From contig NZ_AUBV01000007.1 of assembly GCF_000429425.1 (NCBI RefSeq), positions 124,001 through 188,000 on the forward strand: a stretch of DNA of 64,000 bases, in the 5' to 3' direction. This document shows, in pieces, positions 50,428-59,560 of this stretch. This DNA comes from Algoriphagus mannitolivorans DSM 15301. GTDB lineage: Bacteria > Bacteroidota > Bacteroidia > Cytophagales > Cyclobacteriaceae. The position numbers were made by a program, and so were the translations under genes. Within the stretch, counting starts at the first letter, position 1. Every line of letters starts with the position of its first letter. The notes below the pieces were generated by a model. That model ran no database searches, had not been told where the DNA came from, and worked only from the letters and a program-made list of their open reading frames with translations.

Positions 50428-53400
50428 TTAATTCAAGAATTCGTCGAAAGTCAAGCTTACGTAGTACATAGTACCAACGGTTGGGTTACCCCAAGCCTGA
50501 CGATATCCATCGCTAAACAGGTTGTTTCCACCCACTTTAAGGATTGATTTTAAGCTCTTCAGCTTGTAGCTGAATTGAGCGTCAAATGTACCAAATGCAG
50601 GCATTACAGATTTTTGCTGAGAGGATACAGATGGTCCAACGAAAGAAGATTGCCATACGAATTCACCCTGCCAACGATAAGCTAGCGCAAAGCCCAAGTT
50701 CTTCACGACTTCTCTGTTGGCGAAGTTCAGTACATATCTGTATTCAGGTGTGTTGAAAGAAGGCTGGAAGCCTGTCTCCGCAAAATCTTCCAAATTAGAT
50801 AGAGTATTGTAAGATACATTACCGCCTAAGCTATATCCTTTTGGCAATTTATAATCCATTCCCAAAGCCCAGCCCCAAGACTTAATGATCTCGGTTCTAT
50901 TTACTGGCATAGAGTAAACATTTCTGGTATTGGAAGAAAGAAGGTTCAATCCCAATGCAGATGCTGGACTGGATGGGTTGAAGTTTCTGTCTTGAATTAA
51001 AACCTGACCTCCGATAAAGTTTTCAAACTGGTTGAAATACACATAAGAATCCACCAACAATCGGTTAGCAAATAATCCTTTGTAGCCTATTTCGTAAGAT
51101 TTAACTACTTCTGGCTTGAAAGAGGTTGGCTGGTATGCCACCTTCTTGTCCTGATTAGCCGCAGCGGCATTACCCGGAACTAATTGAGCTGCAATGGCTG
51201 GAACCAAAGTTGGAGCTAAAGCAGCAATAGCAGCTGGTGCCTGGCTAGCAGGGATTTGTCCGGCTTGTACCTGAGCAGTAACAATCGCAGTAGCCTGCTG
51301 AATTGCCAAAGTAGTTGCTTGTTGGATACTTGCTTGATAAACAGGTGAGTTAGGCTGGGTGTCAGCTAAGACGGCCGCTCCGAAGTTAGTTACAGTTGCA
51401 AGCGTATAAACTGGGTTGCCGGAGAAGTTGTATCTATCTCTGAAAAGAGGTAAACCACCAATCAATCTAGCCTGAGGAGTTACCAAGTCAATGTATTGAT
51501 CCTGAGTAGTAGGGATTCTAAAGCCTGTCTGATAAGAAGCTCTGAAGTTGTGGTTTCCTACGGAATAAACACCGGAAACTCTTGGAGACCACTGTCCGTC
51601 GAAGTTCTCATTTTTGTCATATCGAATGGATGCGGTCAATTTGAATTTGTCGTCAAACAATCTTTTTGCACCTTGGAAATATCCACCGAATTCATTGATC
51701 AGGAATTCATCCCCATTTTCATCAGTTGCAAAAAGGGTCTTCTCTGAGTTAAGCTGATAGATCCGATAATTTGCACCAACGACAAAATCTGCCCAAGTGA
51801 TGTCTTTGAACTGGTATGAACCTTCAAAGTGATACAGGTTGGTTTTGTCTACGAATTTGGCTCCAACACCACTTGCATCTCCTGGGATGGGTTTGGAAAT
51901 CACTCTGTTTTTAGCAGCCAGGAATTCAGGAGAGCCGGGAACAAGTCTTCCCTGATCGGCAAACGCTCTTGCTGCCTGGTGGGCAGCATTTCCGGTAAGA
52001 CCTCCTTGGAGTGCTTGTACGTAAGCTCCTACATACTGAGGGAACCAAACTGAACTTGGCTTCCATGCTTCATTGATCCCTTGAGCAGCAATACCTACAG
52101 CAAATGCATCACCTGATCTCTCCTGAGTGGTGTATGCTCTAAGAAACCAGTTTGCACCTCTTAACTCAGCCTTATATTGGCTTAGGTTGAAGTTTGCAAT
52201 GGAATATCTGTCTGCACCGGTATAAACGGTCGTTCCGGATCCAATACTTCCCTGCAAAATAGCCTCAACTCGGTCGTTTATTCTATAATGCAAGGCTGCA
52301 TTGAATTTGAGCGATTTGGTATTGTAGTCTGCAAGATCGGATTCTCTATATCCTGTTCTGGAAACAAAAGTCTGAGGAACTAAGGGTAGGGCAGCGGATG
52401 GAAGTGCTCCGGCTGCGATCATGGATTGGGCAATGCTATACATGTTCACATTGGTCTCATCTCCGTAAATATTTACTCCATTGTATCCAGGGTTATTGAG
52501 TATGGAACCAGATTCGATGGTAGAACCATTTAGCAAAGATTGATCTCTGAAGTCATTTGCCTGCCAATCATCAGCTCTCAAGTAGGCAAGGTTTACTTTG
52601 AAAGCGATTTTGTCATTGAATGCTTTAGCATATCTAACGCTGAAATCATAAAATCCTGTTCCTGCCTGAGTTCTGTTGGCTTCATTCATAAAGCCTGTTT
52701 TTACATTTGCAGACAATCCTTGATACTGGAATGGATTTTTAGAATTCATCAACAAAATACCATTGATGGCATTAGGTCCGTAGAGAGCAGATGAAGCACC
52801 TGGAAGCAATTCCACGCTTTCAAGATCCAGTTCAGAAATCCCCACAATATTACCAACAGAGAAGTTAAGACCTGGAGCCTGATTATCCATCCCGTCGATC
52901 ATTTGTACGGTACGAACGTTTCCATTTGCATTAAATCCACGGGTATTGAAAGATTTAAAGGTCAGAGATTGAGTACTCATCTCCACGCCTTTTAAATTAT
53001 TCAAGGCATCAAAGAAACTAGCCTGAGGTACTTCCCGAATGGCAATGATGTCCATTTTTTCTACTGAAACCGGGGATTTCATGATGCTTTCTTCAACACG
53101 TGAAGCTGAAATCACCACTTCTTGTCCCATGATAGAGGATTCCTCCAAGACGACGTTCAGATTAGAAACCCCTCCTGTAATTGCCACTTCTTTGGTGTTG
53201 TATCCCACCATGGAAAAGATTAGCGTAAAGGGAGGTTCTTGATTTACATTAAGTGAAAATTTTCCAGAAAGGTCTGTGATTGTACCAATCACTTTGCCTT
53301 TGACCAGAATGTTCACTCCCACTAAAGTCTCTTTAGTACTGCCATCAGTGACGGTACCTGAGATTGTGGTCTGGGCAAATACTGCAGTAGTTCCTAAGGA

Positions 53401-53457
53401 AACCAGCAGCACCAGTGGTAAAACTGATTGCCAGAATTTTCGAGTAAAATTTCTCAT
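50428..53457 (-). CDS. TonB-dependent receptor with carboxypeptidase-regulatory-like domain
   Basis: The 1009-aa outer-membrane protein has a signal peptide (to ~28, VFAQ), an N-terminal beta-sandwich (GTVTDGSTKETLVGVNILVKG, ~32-110), a plug domain (~120-240, GVEMSTQSLTFKSFNTRGFNANG, LPGASSALYGPNAINGILLMNSKNP) and a 22-strand-type barrel. It should import a TonB-driven ligand, but no SusD partner or substrate gene is adjacent. Residues ~700-772 are an Ala/Gln/Pro-rich insert, probably in an outer loop. A weak promoter may lie at 53521-53549 (TAAATTTC with TTG 18 bp upstream), giving a ~60-nt leader. Confidence 0.9.
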   Translation of the reverse strand: MRNFTRKFWQSVLPLVLLVSLGTTAVFAQTTISGTVTDGSTKETLVGVNILVKGKVIGTITDLSGKFSLNVNQEPPFTLIFSMVGYNTKEVAITGGVSNLNVVLEESSIMGQEVVISASRVEESIMKSPVSVEKMDIIAIREVPQASFFDALNNLKGVEMSTQSLTFKSFNTRGFNANGNVRTVQMIDGMDNQAPGLNFSVGNIVGISELDLESVELLPGASSALYGPNAINGILLMNSKNPFQYQGLSANVKTGFMNEANRTQAGTGFYDFSVRYAKAFNDKIAFKVNLAYLRADDWQANDFRDQSLLNGSTIESGSILNNPGYNGVNIYGDETNVNMYSIAQSMIAAGALPSAALPLVPQTFVSRTGYRESDLADYNTKSLKFNAALHYRINDRVEAILQGSIGSGTTVYTGADRYSIANFNLSQYKAELRGANWFLRAYTTQERSGDAFAVGIAAQGINEAWKPSSVWFPQYVGAYVQALQGGLTGNAAHQAARAFADQGRLVPGSPEFLAAKNRVISKPIPGDASGVGAKFVDKTNLYHFEGSYQFKDITWADFVVGANYRIYQLNSEKTLFATDENGDEFLINEFGGYFQGAKRLFDDKFKLTASIRYDKNENFDGQWSPRVSGVYSVGNHNFRASYQTGFRIPTTQDQYIDLVTPQARLIGGLPLFRDRYNFSGNPVYTLATVTNFGAAVLADTQPNSPVYQASIQQATTLAIQQATAIVTAQVQAGQIPASQAPAAIAALAPTLVPAIAAQLVPGNAAAANQDKKVAYQPTSFKPEVVKSYEIGYKGLFANRLLVDSYVYFNQFENFIGGQVLIQDRNFNPSSPASALGLNLLSSNTRNVYSMPVNRTEIIKSWGWALGMDYKLPKGYSLGGNVSYNTLSNLEDFAETGFQPSFNTPEYRYVLNFANREVVKNLGFALAYRWQGEFVWQSSFVGPSVSSQQKSVMPAFGTFDAQFSYKLKSLKSILKVGGNNLFSDGYRQAWGNPTVGTMYYVSLTFDEFLN

Positions 53458-53731
53458 AGGCTATTGATGAATTTTTGTTATGGTGATTTGTAATTGACGG
53501 TTTTAGCTTACCAATTCCTCGAAATTTATAGTAAAAACCGAATTTTCAATCTTCTTTGACCGAAAAATAATCGGGGGAATTAATTCCAAAAAATAGCGCT
53601 AAATGGAAACTGGAGGTATTTTTAAATAAAATCCAAAACAATTAGTAGAATCTATTATCAAAAGTTAAACAAGGGGCTCATTTTATTAAAAATTCATAAA
53701 TTAGTTAATTCTAGAATGTTTTTTATACTCC
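53458..53731. other. AT-rich intergenic region upstream of the TonB receptor
   Basis: The stretch between the TonB receptor ATG and the gldC terminator has no supported ORF. Besides the weak promoter candidate at 53521-53549 on the minus strand, it is A/T-rich with no clear palindrome. Confidence 0.5.
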
Positions 53732-53760
53732 AAAAAAAAGACCTGACAAATCAGGCCTTT
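53732..53760 (-). terminator. Terminator of gldC
   Basis: AAAGACCTGA (53737-53746) and TCAGGCCTTT (53751-53760) form a stem with one mismatch and a CAAA loop; the minus-strand flank has eight T. Confidence 0.8.
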
Positions 53761-53780
53761 CTTTAATGAGTATTTCAAAA

Positions 53781-54122
53781 TTAAGCGTTTTTGCTGTTCT
53801 CTTCGTTGACATGGCGAACCATCCGATCACATAGATCTTTCATTTCTTCTGCCATGAATTCATCACCGGTACTGTTGAGAATTGTCTGAGCCATTCCTCC
53901 GATAATATCAATGTAGAAACGCTTCATTTCTACTACAGACATTTCTTCTGTCCACAAATCAATTCGAAGAGTAGAGTGGTTTAAATTGTCCCAAACATTG
54001 ACACTGATACTTTTGGTTGATTCCATGCCTTCGGCTTCTTTGTCTGAAGCATCCCATAAGATGTTTTTGGGGAGGTTGTTTTCGTCAAGTTCTACTTGAA
54101 ATTTTATATCGGACTTTTTCAT
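53781..54122 (-). CDS. gldC: Gliding motility protein GldC
   Basis: The 113-aa cytoplasmic protein matches GldC: the DIKFQVELDENNLPKNI start, the KEAEGMESTKSISVNVWD segment and LWTEEMSVVEMKRFYIDIIGGMAQTIL. GldC is associated with gliding in Bacteroidota (it supports but is not strictly required for motility in Flavobacterium). gldB, its usual neighbour, is not here. It lies 56 bp downstream of the CoA transferase B gene. Confidence 0.93.
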   Translation of the reverse strand: MKKSDIKFQVELDENNLPKNILWDASDKEAEGMESTKSISVNVWDNLNHSTLRIDLWTEEMSVVEMKRFYIDIIGGMAQTILNSTGDEFMAEEMKDLCDRMVRHVNEENSKNA

Positions 54123-54178
54123 TCTTTGGATTTTTACTCGAAACCCGTTTTTCAGAATTCAGGTTCCCGTGGGCAAAA

Positions 54179-54838
54179 TTAAGATAATCTCATTTCAGGA
54201 ACTGAATCGGGAACGATCAATTTGCCTTCAGTTTTGGATTTAATTTCCTCGACACTCACTCCTGGAGCTCTTTCTTTTAATAGAAATCCTCCTTCAGGAA
54301 GAATCTCCAGTACGGCTAAATCGCTGACAATTTTCTTGACACACTTGATTCCGGTAATAGGAAGGGTGCATTTTGACAATAATTTTGACTGTCCATCTTT
54401 GGAGCAATGCTGCATGGCAACAATGATATTTTCAGCTGAAGCAACCAAATCCATAGCTCCTCCCATTCCTTTGACCATTTTCCCCGGAATCTTCCAATTG
54501 GCGATATCGCCATTTTCTGAAACTTCCATGGCGCCCAGTATGGTCAAATGAACATGACCACCTCGAATCATGGCAAATGACTCTGCAGAATTGAATAAGA
54601 CCGAACCCGGAACCATGGTAATGGTTTGTTTTCCCGCATTGATCAAATCAGGATCAACCATTTCTTCGCTTGGAAAAGGACCAATTCCCAAAAGCCCATT
54701 TTCAGATTGTAAAACTACATCCAATGATTTGGGAATGTAGTTGGCTACAAGCGTGGGAATTCCAATTCCTAAATTGATATACTGCCCGTTTTGCACCTCT
54801 TGGGCAATTCGTTGGGCGATTTGTTCTTTGGTTAGCAT
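54179..54838 (-). CDS. scoB: 3-oxoacid CoA-transferase subunit B
   Basis: Together with the A subunit this enzyme transfers CoA from succinyl-CoA to acetoacetate or a related acid. The 219-aa protein has the B-subunit signature LQSENGLLGIGPFP; the catalytic Glu lies in SENG. Also present are NLGIGIPT at the N-terminus and GGAMDLVASAENIIVAM. The start is 12 bp after the stop of subunit A. It could equally serve acetate- or butyrate-CoA transfer. Confidence 0.93.
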   Translation of the reverse strand: MLTKEQIAQRIAQEVQNGQYINLGIGIPTLVANYIPKSLDVVLQSENGLLGIGPFPSEEMVDPDLINAGKQTITMVPGSVLFNSAESFAMIRGGHVHLTILGAMEVSENGDIANWKIPGKMVKGMGGAMDLVASAENIIVAMQHCSKDGQSKLLSKCTLPITGIKCVKKIVSDLAVLEILPEGGFLLKERAPGVSVEEIKSKTEGKLIVPDSVPEMRLS

Positions 54839-54850
54839 TTGGGTTTCAGT

Positions 54851-55549
54851 TTAGGACTTGGTAATGGTTCTTTGCTCAATTCTTTTCTCGTAATTCTTTC
54901 CTTGAAAAATCCTCTGGACATAGATTCCCGGTGTGTGGATTTCATTGGGGTCCAATTCGCCTGCAGGAACCAGTTCTTCTACCTCAGCAATGGTTATTTT
55001 TCCGGCAGTTGCCATGATAGGGTTGAAGTTTCTGGCAGTTCCTTTAAAAATAAGGTTGCCTGCTGTATCTCCTTTCCAGGCTTTTACAATAGAAAAGTCT
55101 GCTCGAAGCCATTTTTCCATGAGGTATAGCTTTCCGTCAAACTCACGTAATTCCTTACCTTCAGCGACTTCAGTTCCTACACCTGCAGGAGTAAAAAAGG
55201 CAGGAATTCCAGCTCCTCCGGCTCTGACACGTTCAGCTAGAGTTCCCTGAGGTATCAAATCCACTTCTAATTCTCCGCTTAAGAGTTGACGTTCAAACTC
55301 AGCATTTTCACCCACGTAGCTGGAGATCATCTTTTTGACCATGCGTTTTTGGAGCAAAAGTCCAATTCCAAAATCATCAACGCCGGCATTATTTGAGACA
55401 ATGGTAAGACCATTAATGTCTCTTTCTAACAATGCAGCTATGCAGTTTTCTGGGATCCCGCAGAGACCGAATCCTCCCATCATCAAAAAAGCATTGCTGG
55501 GAATATCCGCTACTGCCTCCCGGGCGTCTTTTACGGTTTTATTTATCAT
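54851..55549 (-). CDS. scoA: 3-oxoacid CoA-transferase subunit A
   Basis: The 232-aa A subunit has the glycine-rich CoA-binding motif [15 protein letters not shown] (residues ~23-37), [16 protein letters not shown], and [32 protein letters not shown]. The two subunit genes are in the usual A-B order with a 12-bp gap. The enzyme is cytoplasmic and fits ketone-body or acetate metabolism. Confidence 0.93.
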   Translation of the reverse strand: MINKTVKDAREAVADIPSNAFLMMGGFGLCGIPENCIAALLERDINGLTIVSNNAGVDDFGIGLLLQKRMVKKMISSYVGENAEFERQLLSGELEVDLIPQGTLAERVRAGGAGIPAFFTPAGVGTEVAEGKELREFDGKLYLMEKWLRADFSIVKAWKGDTAGNLIFKGTARNFNPIMATAGKITIAEVEELVPAGELDPNEIHTPGIYVQRIFQGKNYEKRIEQRTITKS

Positions 55550-55563
55550 GGTTATTATTTGGG

Positions 55564-56487
55564 TTATAAGATGGATTTAGCAATTCTTTGATCTTTGGCC
55601 AGCTGATTTTTCAATTCATCCAAACTGTTGAATTTCTTCTCTTCACGAATAAATTCAATGAAATAAACAGTGATTTGTTTATTGTAGAGATCCCCCTGAA
55701 AGTCAAATAAATGTGCCTCCACGGTTTTGGATGTACCGTCCACAGTTGGTCTATTACCAATATTCAGCATTGCTTTATATAACAATCCGTCAATTTTGGC
55801 CTCTACTGCATAAACGCCGTCTCTTGGGATTAGTTTGTAGCTATTCGGAATATGGATGTTAGCTGTTGGAAAACCAATTGACCTACCAATTTGCTGGCCT
55901 TTGACAACCAATCCGTTCAGTTCGTAAGGCCTTCCAAGGTAGGCTGTAGCAGTTTTAATATCTCCCGACTCAAGTGCTTTTCGGATTTTCGTGCTAGAAA
56001 CGCCGATTTCATCTACGTCCTGACGGGAGATTTCTTCCAACTCAAAGCCCAATGTTTTGCTATGATTTTGTAGGTATTCGAAACTCCCTTCCCGGTTCTT
56101 TCCAAACCGGTGGTCATATCCAATCACCAAGACTTTGGTCTGGATTTTATCGATCAGAACTTTTTGGATAAACTCTTCAGAGCTGAGTTGTGAAAACTCC
56201 TGAGTAAAGGGAATGGTGACCAAATGATCAATCCCAAACTGCCTCAGCAAATTCGCCTTTTCTTCAAAAGTGGATAGCAATCTAAGGTTGTGCTCATTAG
56301 GATAAAGGACTAATCTGGGGTGAGGCCAAAAAGTAATCAAGACGGTTTCCCCTTCTTTAGACCTGGCTATTTCCCGAATTCGCCCGATGATTTTTTGGTG
56401 TCCCAAATGGACCCCATCAAACGTTCCTGAGGTAACTACCGCATTGGAAATAGGATGAAAGTCTTCGAGTCCTTCATAGATTTTCAT
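55564..56487 (-). CDS. ribF: Bifunctional riboflavin kinase/FAD synthetase
   Basis: RibF phosphorylates riboflavin to FMN and adenylates it to FAD. The 307-aa protein has the N-terminal nucleotidyltransferase motif [15 protein letters not shown] and a second ISSTKIR-type [10 protein letters not shown], then the C-terminal kinase with [11 protein letters not shown] and RDGVYAV. It complements ribE at 27.8 kb. The gene overlaps truB by 14 bp, a common Bacteroidota arrangement. Confidence 0.95.
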   Translation of the reverse strand: MKIYEGLEDFHPISNAVVTSGTFDGVHLGHQKIIGRIREIARSKEGETVLITFWPHPRLVLYPNEHNLRLLSTFEEKANLLRQFGIDHLVTIPFTQEFSQLSSEEFIQKVLIDKIQTKVLVIGYDHRFGKNREGSFEYLQNHSKTLGFELEEISRQDVDEIGVSSTKIRKALESGDIKTATAYLGRPYELNGLVVKGQQIGRSIGFPTANIHIPNSYKLIPRDGVYAVEAKIDGLLYKAMLNIGNRPTVDGTSKTVEAHLFDFQGDLYNKQITVYFIEFIREEKKFNSLDELKNQLAKDQRIAKSIL

Positions 56488-57157
56488 GGGGTCGGGCTTT
56501 TATTTCCTCTACCAAAATCATAAGATCTTTTGCTTCTGTGAGCCTGAATTCGCCGATTCGGGTTCGGCACAAAGCTTTTAAATAAGCTCCCACACCAAGA
56601 ATTTCTCCTAAATCCCGGGCTAGACTTCGAATATAAGTTCCTTTGGAGCAGGAAATTCTAAAATCTACTTCATTGCCTTCAAATCGGGTAATTTCAAATT
56701 CACGAACCTGAACGGGTCTTGGATCCATTTTGACCTCTTTTCCGGCTCGCGCAGATTCATAAACTCGTTTTCCATCAACTTTGATAGCCGAATGCATGGG
56801 CGGAATTTGCATGATGTCTCCGGTAAGTTGATTTGCTACCGCTTTTACTTGCTCAAGCGTGATAAAGGAAGCATCAGCCACGGGAATTACAGGCTTTTCC
56901 AGATCAAATGATTCGGTGGTTGAACCAATTACAAAAGTCCCGGTGTATTCTTTTTCCTGACCCATGAACGTTTCGATCTGTTTGGTCATTTTGCTAGCAC
57001 AAACGATCAAAAGACCAGAAGCTAAAGGGTCCAAAGTACCAGCATGGCCTACCTTTTTGATTCGGAGGGCGTTTCGGACCTTTTTTACTACATCAAAGGA
57101 AGTCCACTCCAATGGTTTATCAATCAGAAATACCTCTCCGTAAGGTTCTTGCTGCAT
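56474..57157 (-). CDS. truB: tRNA pseudouridine(55) synthase
   Basis: TruB makes pseudouridine 55 in the tRNA T-loop. The 227-aa protein has the catalytic D43 in GHAGTLDPLASGLL, the N-terminal DKPLEWTSFDVV, and the SCSKGTYIRSLARDLG motif. It lacks the C-terminal PUA domain of longer TruB enzymes, as usual in this phylum. It overlaps ribF and lies 35 bp after the DUF3098 gene. Confidence 0.95.
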   Translation of the reverse strand: MQQEPYGEVFLIDKPLEWTSFDVVKKVRNALRIKKVGHAGTLDPLASGLLIVCASKMTKQIETFMGQEKEYTGTFVIGSTTESFDLEKPVIPVADASFITLEQVKAVANQLTGDIMQIPPMHSAIKVDGKRVYESARAGKEVKMDPRPVQVREFEITRFEGNEVDFRISCSKGTYIRSLARDLGEILGVGAYLKALCRTRIGEFRLTEAKDLMILVEEIKARPHENL

Positions 57158-57192
57158 GGGTTTAGTTTAATTTCCGAAATGGAAATGGGATA

Positions 57193-57402
57193 CTAGTTTT
57201 TTTCTGCTTTGGCAAAAATGGCATAAAACTCAAAAATAAATCCAGCCAAGGTCACAATCGGTCCAATTGTCAAGCCTAAGACACCATTGCCATGGGGTTC
57301 TCCATCTAGGCTGATCAGGATAAAGCCCAAAATGATCATACCCAAACCGATCAGCATCAGTTTGTAATTTTTTGGAGAAAAGGGTAGGGGAGTATTGTTC
57401 AT
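57193..57402 (-). CDS. DUF3098 small membrane protein
   Basis: The 69-aa protein has two transmembrane helices joined by a short SLDGEPHGNG loop; the N-terminus LPFSPKNYKLMLIGLGMIILGF is characteristic of the DUF3098 family. In Bacteroidota the gene sits directly after ftsX, as here (3-bp gap). Function is unknown, though its position suggests a role with cell division or envelope proteins. Confidence 0.9.
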   Translation of the reverse strand: MNNTPLPFSPKNYKLMLIGLGMIILGFILISLDGEPHGNGVLGLTIGPIVTLAGFIFEFYAIFAKAEKN

Positions 57403-57405
57403 GGT

Positions 57406-58296
57406 TTAGTAAAGTTCGTCTAGAGACATATTCAAGTACTTATTCACTGCACGCAAGGTACTGAATACAGAGAGAATTCCACCGATCAAAATCAAGGCTC
57501 CAAACAGAATAAGCAGCATTTCGAGATTTTGAAGCATGGCAAAGCCTTCAATATTGGATTTGGTGTATTCCACCAAGCCAAACAAAATGGCCGATGCGAC
57601 AGCACCTGCAATCATCCCAAAAATCAAAGCCCGTATTAAAAACGGTTTTCGTATAAATCCCCGGGTGGCACCGACCAATTGCATAGATCGGATAAGGAAT
57701 CTCTGGGAAAATAGAGCCAGGCGAATAGTATTGTTAATGAGCATAACCACCGTAATGATCAGAATGAGAATAAAACCTCCCATTACAAGGCTGACCTTTA
57801 GTAGATTCTTGTTGATTGAATCCACCAAATCTGTCATGTAACTCACCTCAAAAACTCCAGGGATAGTTTCAAGATCTTTGGCAATAGTCTCTAATTGCTC
57901 AGAGGTTTGAAACTCTTCAGAAATCGAAATCACATAACTGTCACGAAGCGGATTGTCTTCCAGGAATTGAGTGAAATCCTCTCCTGTACTTTCTACAAAA
58001 GTAGCGGCAGCTTCCTCATCTGAAATGAATCGGATGCCTACGGTATCCGCTTTGCTGAGTACAAAAGGTCTTCCTTTCAGAGTGTTTCCTATTTCTTTCA
58101 ATTGTGATTCTTCCAGATTTTTTTCCAAGAAAACCTGGATTTCAATGTTTTCCCGGATCATTTTGGTGAGAGATCTGGCTTGAATCAAGATCACCCCGAA
58201 TAAGCCTACGATAAAAAGTGAAAGTGTGGTGCTGAACAGTACGCTACCAAATTTGAAATGTCCTAAAGTTTTTTTCTGCCTGTTTGGGTTAGCCAT
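57406..58296 (-). CDS. ftsX: Cell division protein FtsX
   Basis: The 296-aa protein is the membrane part of the FtsEX complex, which links divisome activity to cell-wall hydrolases. It has a cytoplasmic N-terminus, TM1 (GSVLFSTTLSLFIVGLFGVILI), a periplasmic domain (~60-170) and three further helices with the FtsX core (SLVMGGFILILIITVVMLINNTIRLALFSQR). ftsE is not adjacent. The ATG at 58296 is used because it gives MANPNRQKKTLGHF; the longer version to 58395 overlaps pdeM and lacks homology. Confidence 0.93.
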   Translation of the reverse strand: MANPNRQKKTLGHFKFGSVLFSTTLSLFIVGLFGVILIQARSLTKMIRENIEIQVFLEKNLEESQLKEIGNTLKGRPFVLSKADTVGIRFISDEEAAATFVESTGEDFTQFLEDNPLRDSYVISISEEFQTSEQLETIAKDLETIPGVFEVSYMTDLVDSINKNLLKVSLVMGGFILILIITVVMLINNTIRLALFSQRFLIRSMQLVGATRGFIRKPFLIRALIFGMIAGAVASAILFGLVEYTKSNIEGFAMLQNLEMLLILFGALILIGGILSVFSTLRAVNKYLNMSLDELY

Positions 58297-58337
58297 AGTT
58301 GGGAAGTTCTTGTCAAAAATAGAAAAGCCAAGGGGAT

Positions 58338-59069
58338 TTAACCAATCGATGTGCCAGAAAGGACAGGAATGATTTTTTGACCTGAAATTCCCCAAATTTG
58401 ATCCTGATTTTTGGGTTTCAGGGAGATTGCACCTGTAAAATTCCCAAAGCTAGGAAGTGTCAAAACCCTCCCTGAAAGATGAAAGCAGGGGACTTTTACA
58501 GACTGTCTTGCTTTTCCTCTCAAGGAAATTCCGGGATGAATGTGGCCGCATACATTGAGATAGCCTTCTTCCACCAATTCCATAGGCTCATGGGAAAGTA
58601 TGAAGGCTCCAATTTTCATGGGTTTTTCATGAATTCTTAAAATGGACTGCGTATAGGCAATAGGAGAAAGGATATCGTGGTTTCCTTTCACCAGGTGAAA
58701 TTGGGTTCCCATGAACCTTCCCAAAAATGAATTCAGTCTTGGCCACTGTTCATTCCAGTCACTGTGAAATAAATCCCCCAAAAAGTAGGTGTGTACAGGC
58801 CTTAGGGCTTGATGCAGCTTTTCCAATCTCTCCAGATCTGTGAAATGAACAGGCTCTGGGATTGGTATTCCTGCTTTTCTAAAATGGGCAGCTTTCCCAA
58901 AATGAAGATCAGCAATCAGTAAGGATTTCAACTTATTGATCCACAAAGCTTTTTCACTTAACATCTCCAGGGAGAATCCTTCAAACACTAGTTGAGGCAC
59001 AATTTTTTGTAATTTTTCCGAGCAAAATCTAAAAACAATTTCAAATCTAGGCGTATTTAGCGATATCAA
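58338..59069 (-). CDS. pdeM: PdeM-like metallophosphoesterase
   Basis: The 243-aa protein has calcineurin-type metal motifs: LLIADLHFGK, LGDLFHSDWNE, VKGNHD, LSHEPME and CGHIHPG. It matches the ligase-associated DNA-damage-response phosphoesterase PdeM in size and motif set. In many bacteria it is encoded with an ATP-dependent DNA ligase and an Lhr-type helicase; neither is in the window. The stop is 41 bp upstream of the ftsX ATG on the same strand. Confidence 0.88.
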   Translation of the reverse strand: MISLNTPRFEIVFRFCSEKLQKIVPQLVFEGFSLEMLSEKALWINKLKSLLIADLHFGKAAHFRKAGIPIPEPVHFTDLERLEKLHQALRPVHTYFLGDLFHSDWNEQWPRLNSFLGRFMGTQFHLVKGNHDILSPIAYTQSILRIHEKPMKIGAFILSHEPMELVEEGYLNVCGHIHPGISLRGKARQSVKVPCFHLSGRVLTLPSFGNFTGAISLKPKNQDQIWGISGQKIIPVLSGTSIG

Positions 59070-59082
59070 CCCTTATTTGTTT

Positions 59083-59526
59083 ATGAAAATGAGAAACCTC
59101 AGTTTGACACTTCTGACATTCCTTTTGTTGGGTATGGCTCAAGTCTTTGCCCAATCAGAAAGCTCGATTTTGGGCGTTTGGTACAATACCGAGAAAACAG
59201 CCCAAGTTGAAATCATCAAAACCGGTTCAGAATTTATCGGAAAAATTATTTGGTTAAAAGAACCTATTCGGGATGGTAAGCCGGCTACTGATAGGGAGAA
59301 TTCTGACCCAAAACTAAAAACCAGACCCTTGATGGGATTGAATATTCTGGAGGGCTTGAAATACTCTGCAGGAGTTTGGAAGGGAGGGGAGATCTACGAT
59401 CCCAAGTCTGGAAAGACTTATTCCTGTGAGATCAAGTTAAAATCACCGGAAATACTAGAAGTGAAAGGTTACATAGGATTCTCTTTTGTCGGCAGGACAG
59501 TGGAATGGACCAAGGTTAAAAAATGA
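59083..59526 (+). CDS. Exported DUF2147 protein
   Basis: The 147-aa protein has a signal peptide ending VFAQ (~23) and a DUF2147 domain: ILGVWYNTEKTAQVEIIK at the start, the GKIIWLKEP strand, PLMGLNILEGLKY, GGEIYDPKSGKTYSCEIKL, and a final strand GYIGFSFVGRTVEWTKV. It is a periplasmic or secreted beta-barrel-like lipocalin-type domain of unknown function, common in Bacteroidota and Proteobacteria. The ATG at 59083 follows a TTG that I regard as unused. The stop TGA lies in a long terminator hairpin. Confidence 0.88.
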   Translation: MKMRNLSLTLLTFLLLGMAQVFAQSESSILGVWYNTEKTAQVEIIKTGSEFIGKIIWLKEPIRDGKPATDRENSDPKLKTRPLMGLNILEGLKYSAGVWKGGEIYDPKSGKTYSCEIKLKSPEILEVKGYIGFSFVGRTVEWTKVKK

Positions 59527-59560
59527 AAACAGCGGGAATTTCCCGCTGTTTTCATTTTTA
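59521..59560. terminator. Long bidirectional terminator between DUF2147 and metX
   Basis: A 17-bp perfect stem, AAATGAAAACAGCGGGA (59521-59537) with its complement (59541-59557), closes an ATT loop and is followed by TTA. The DUF2147 stop is in the left arm, and the metX stop is at the right end. Confidence 0.92.
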
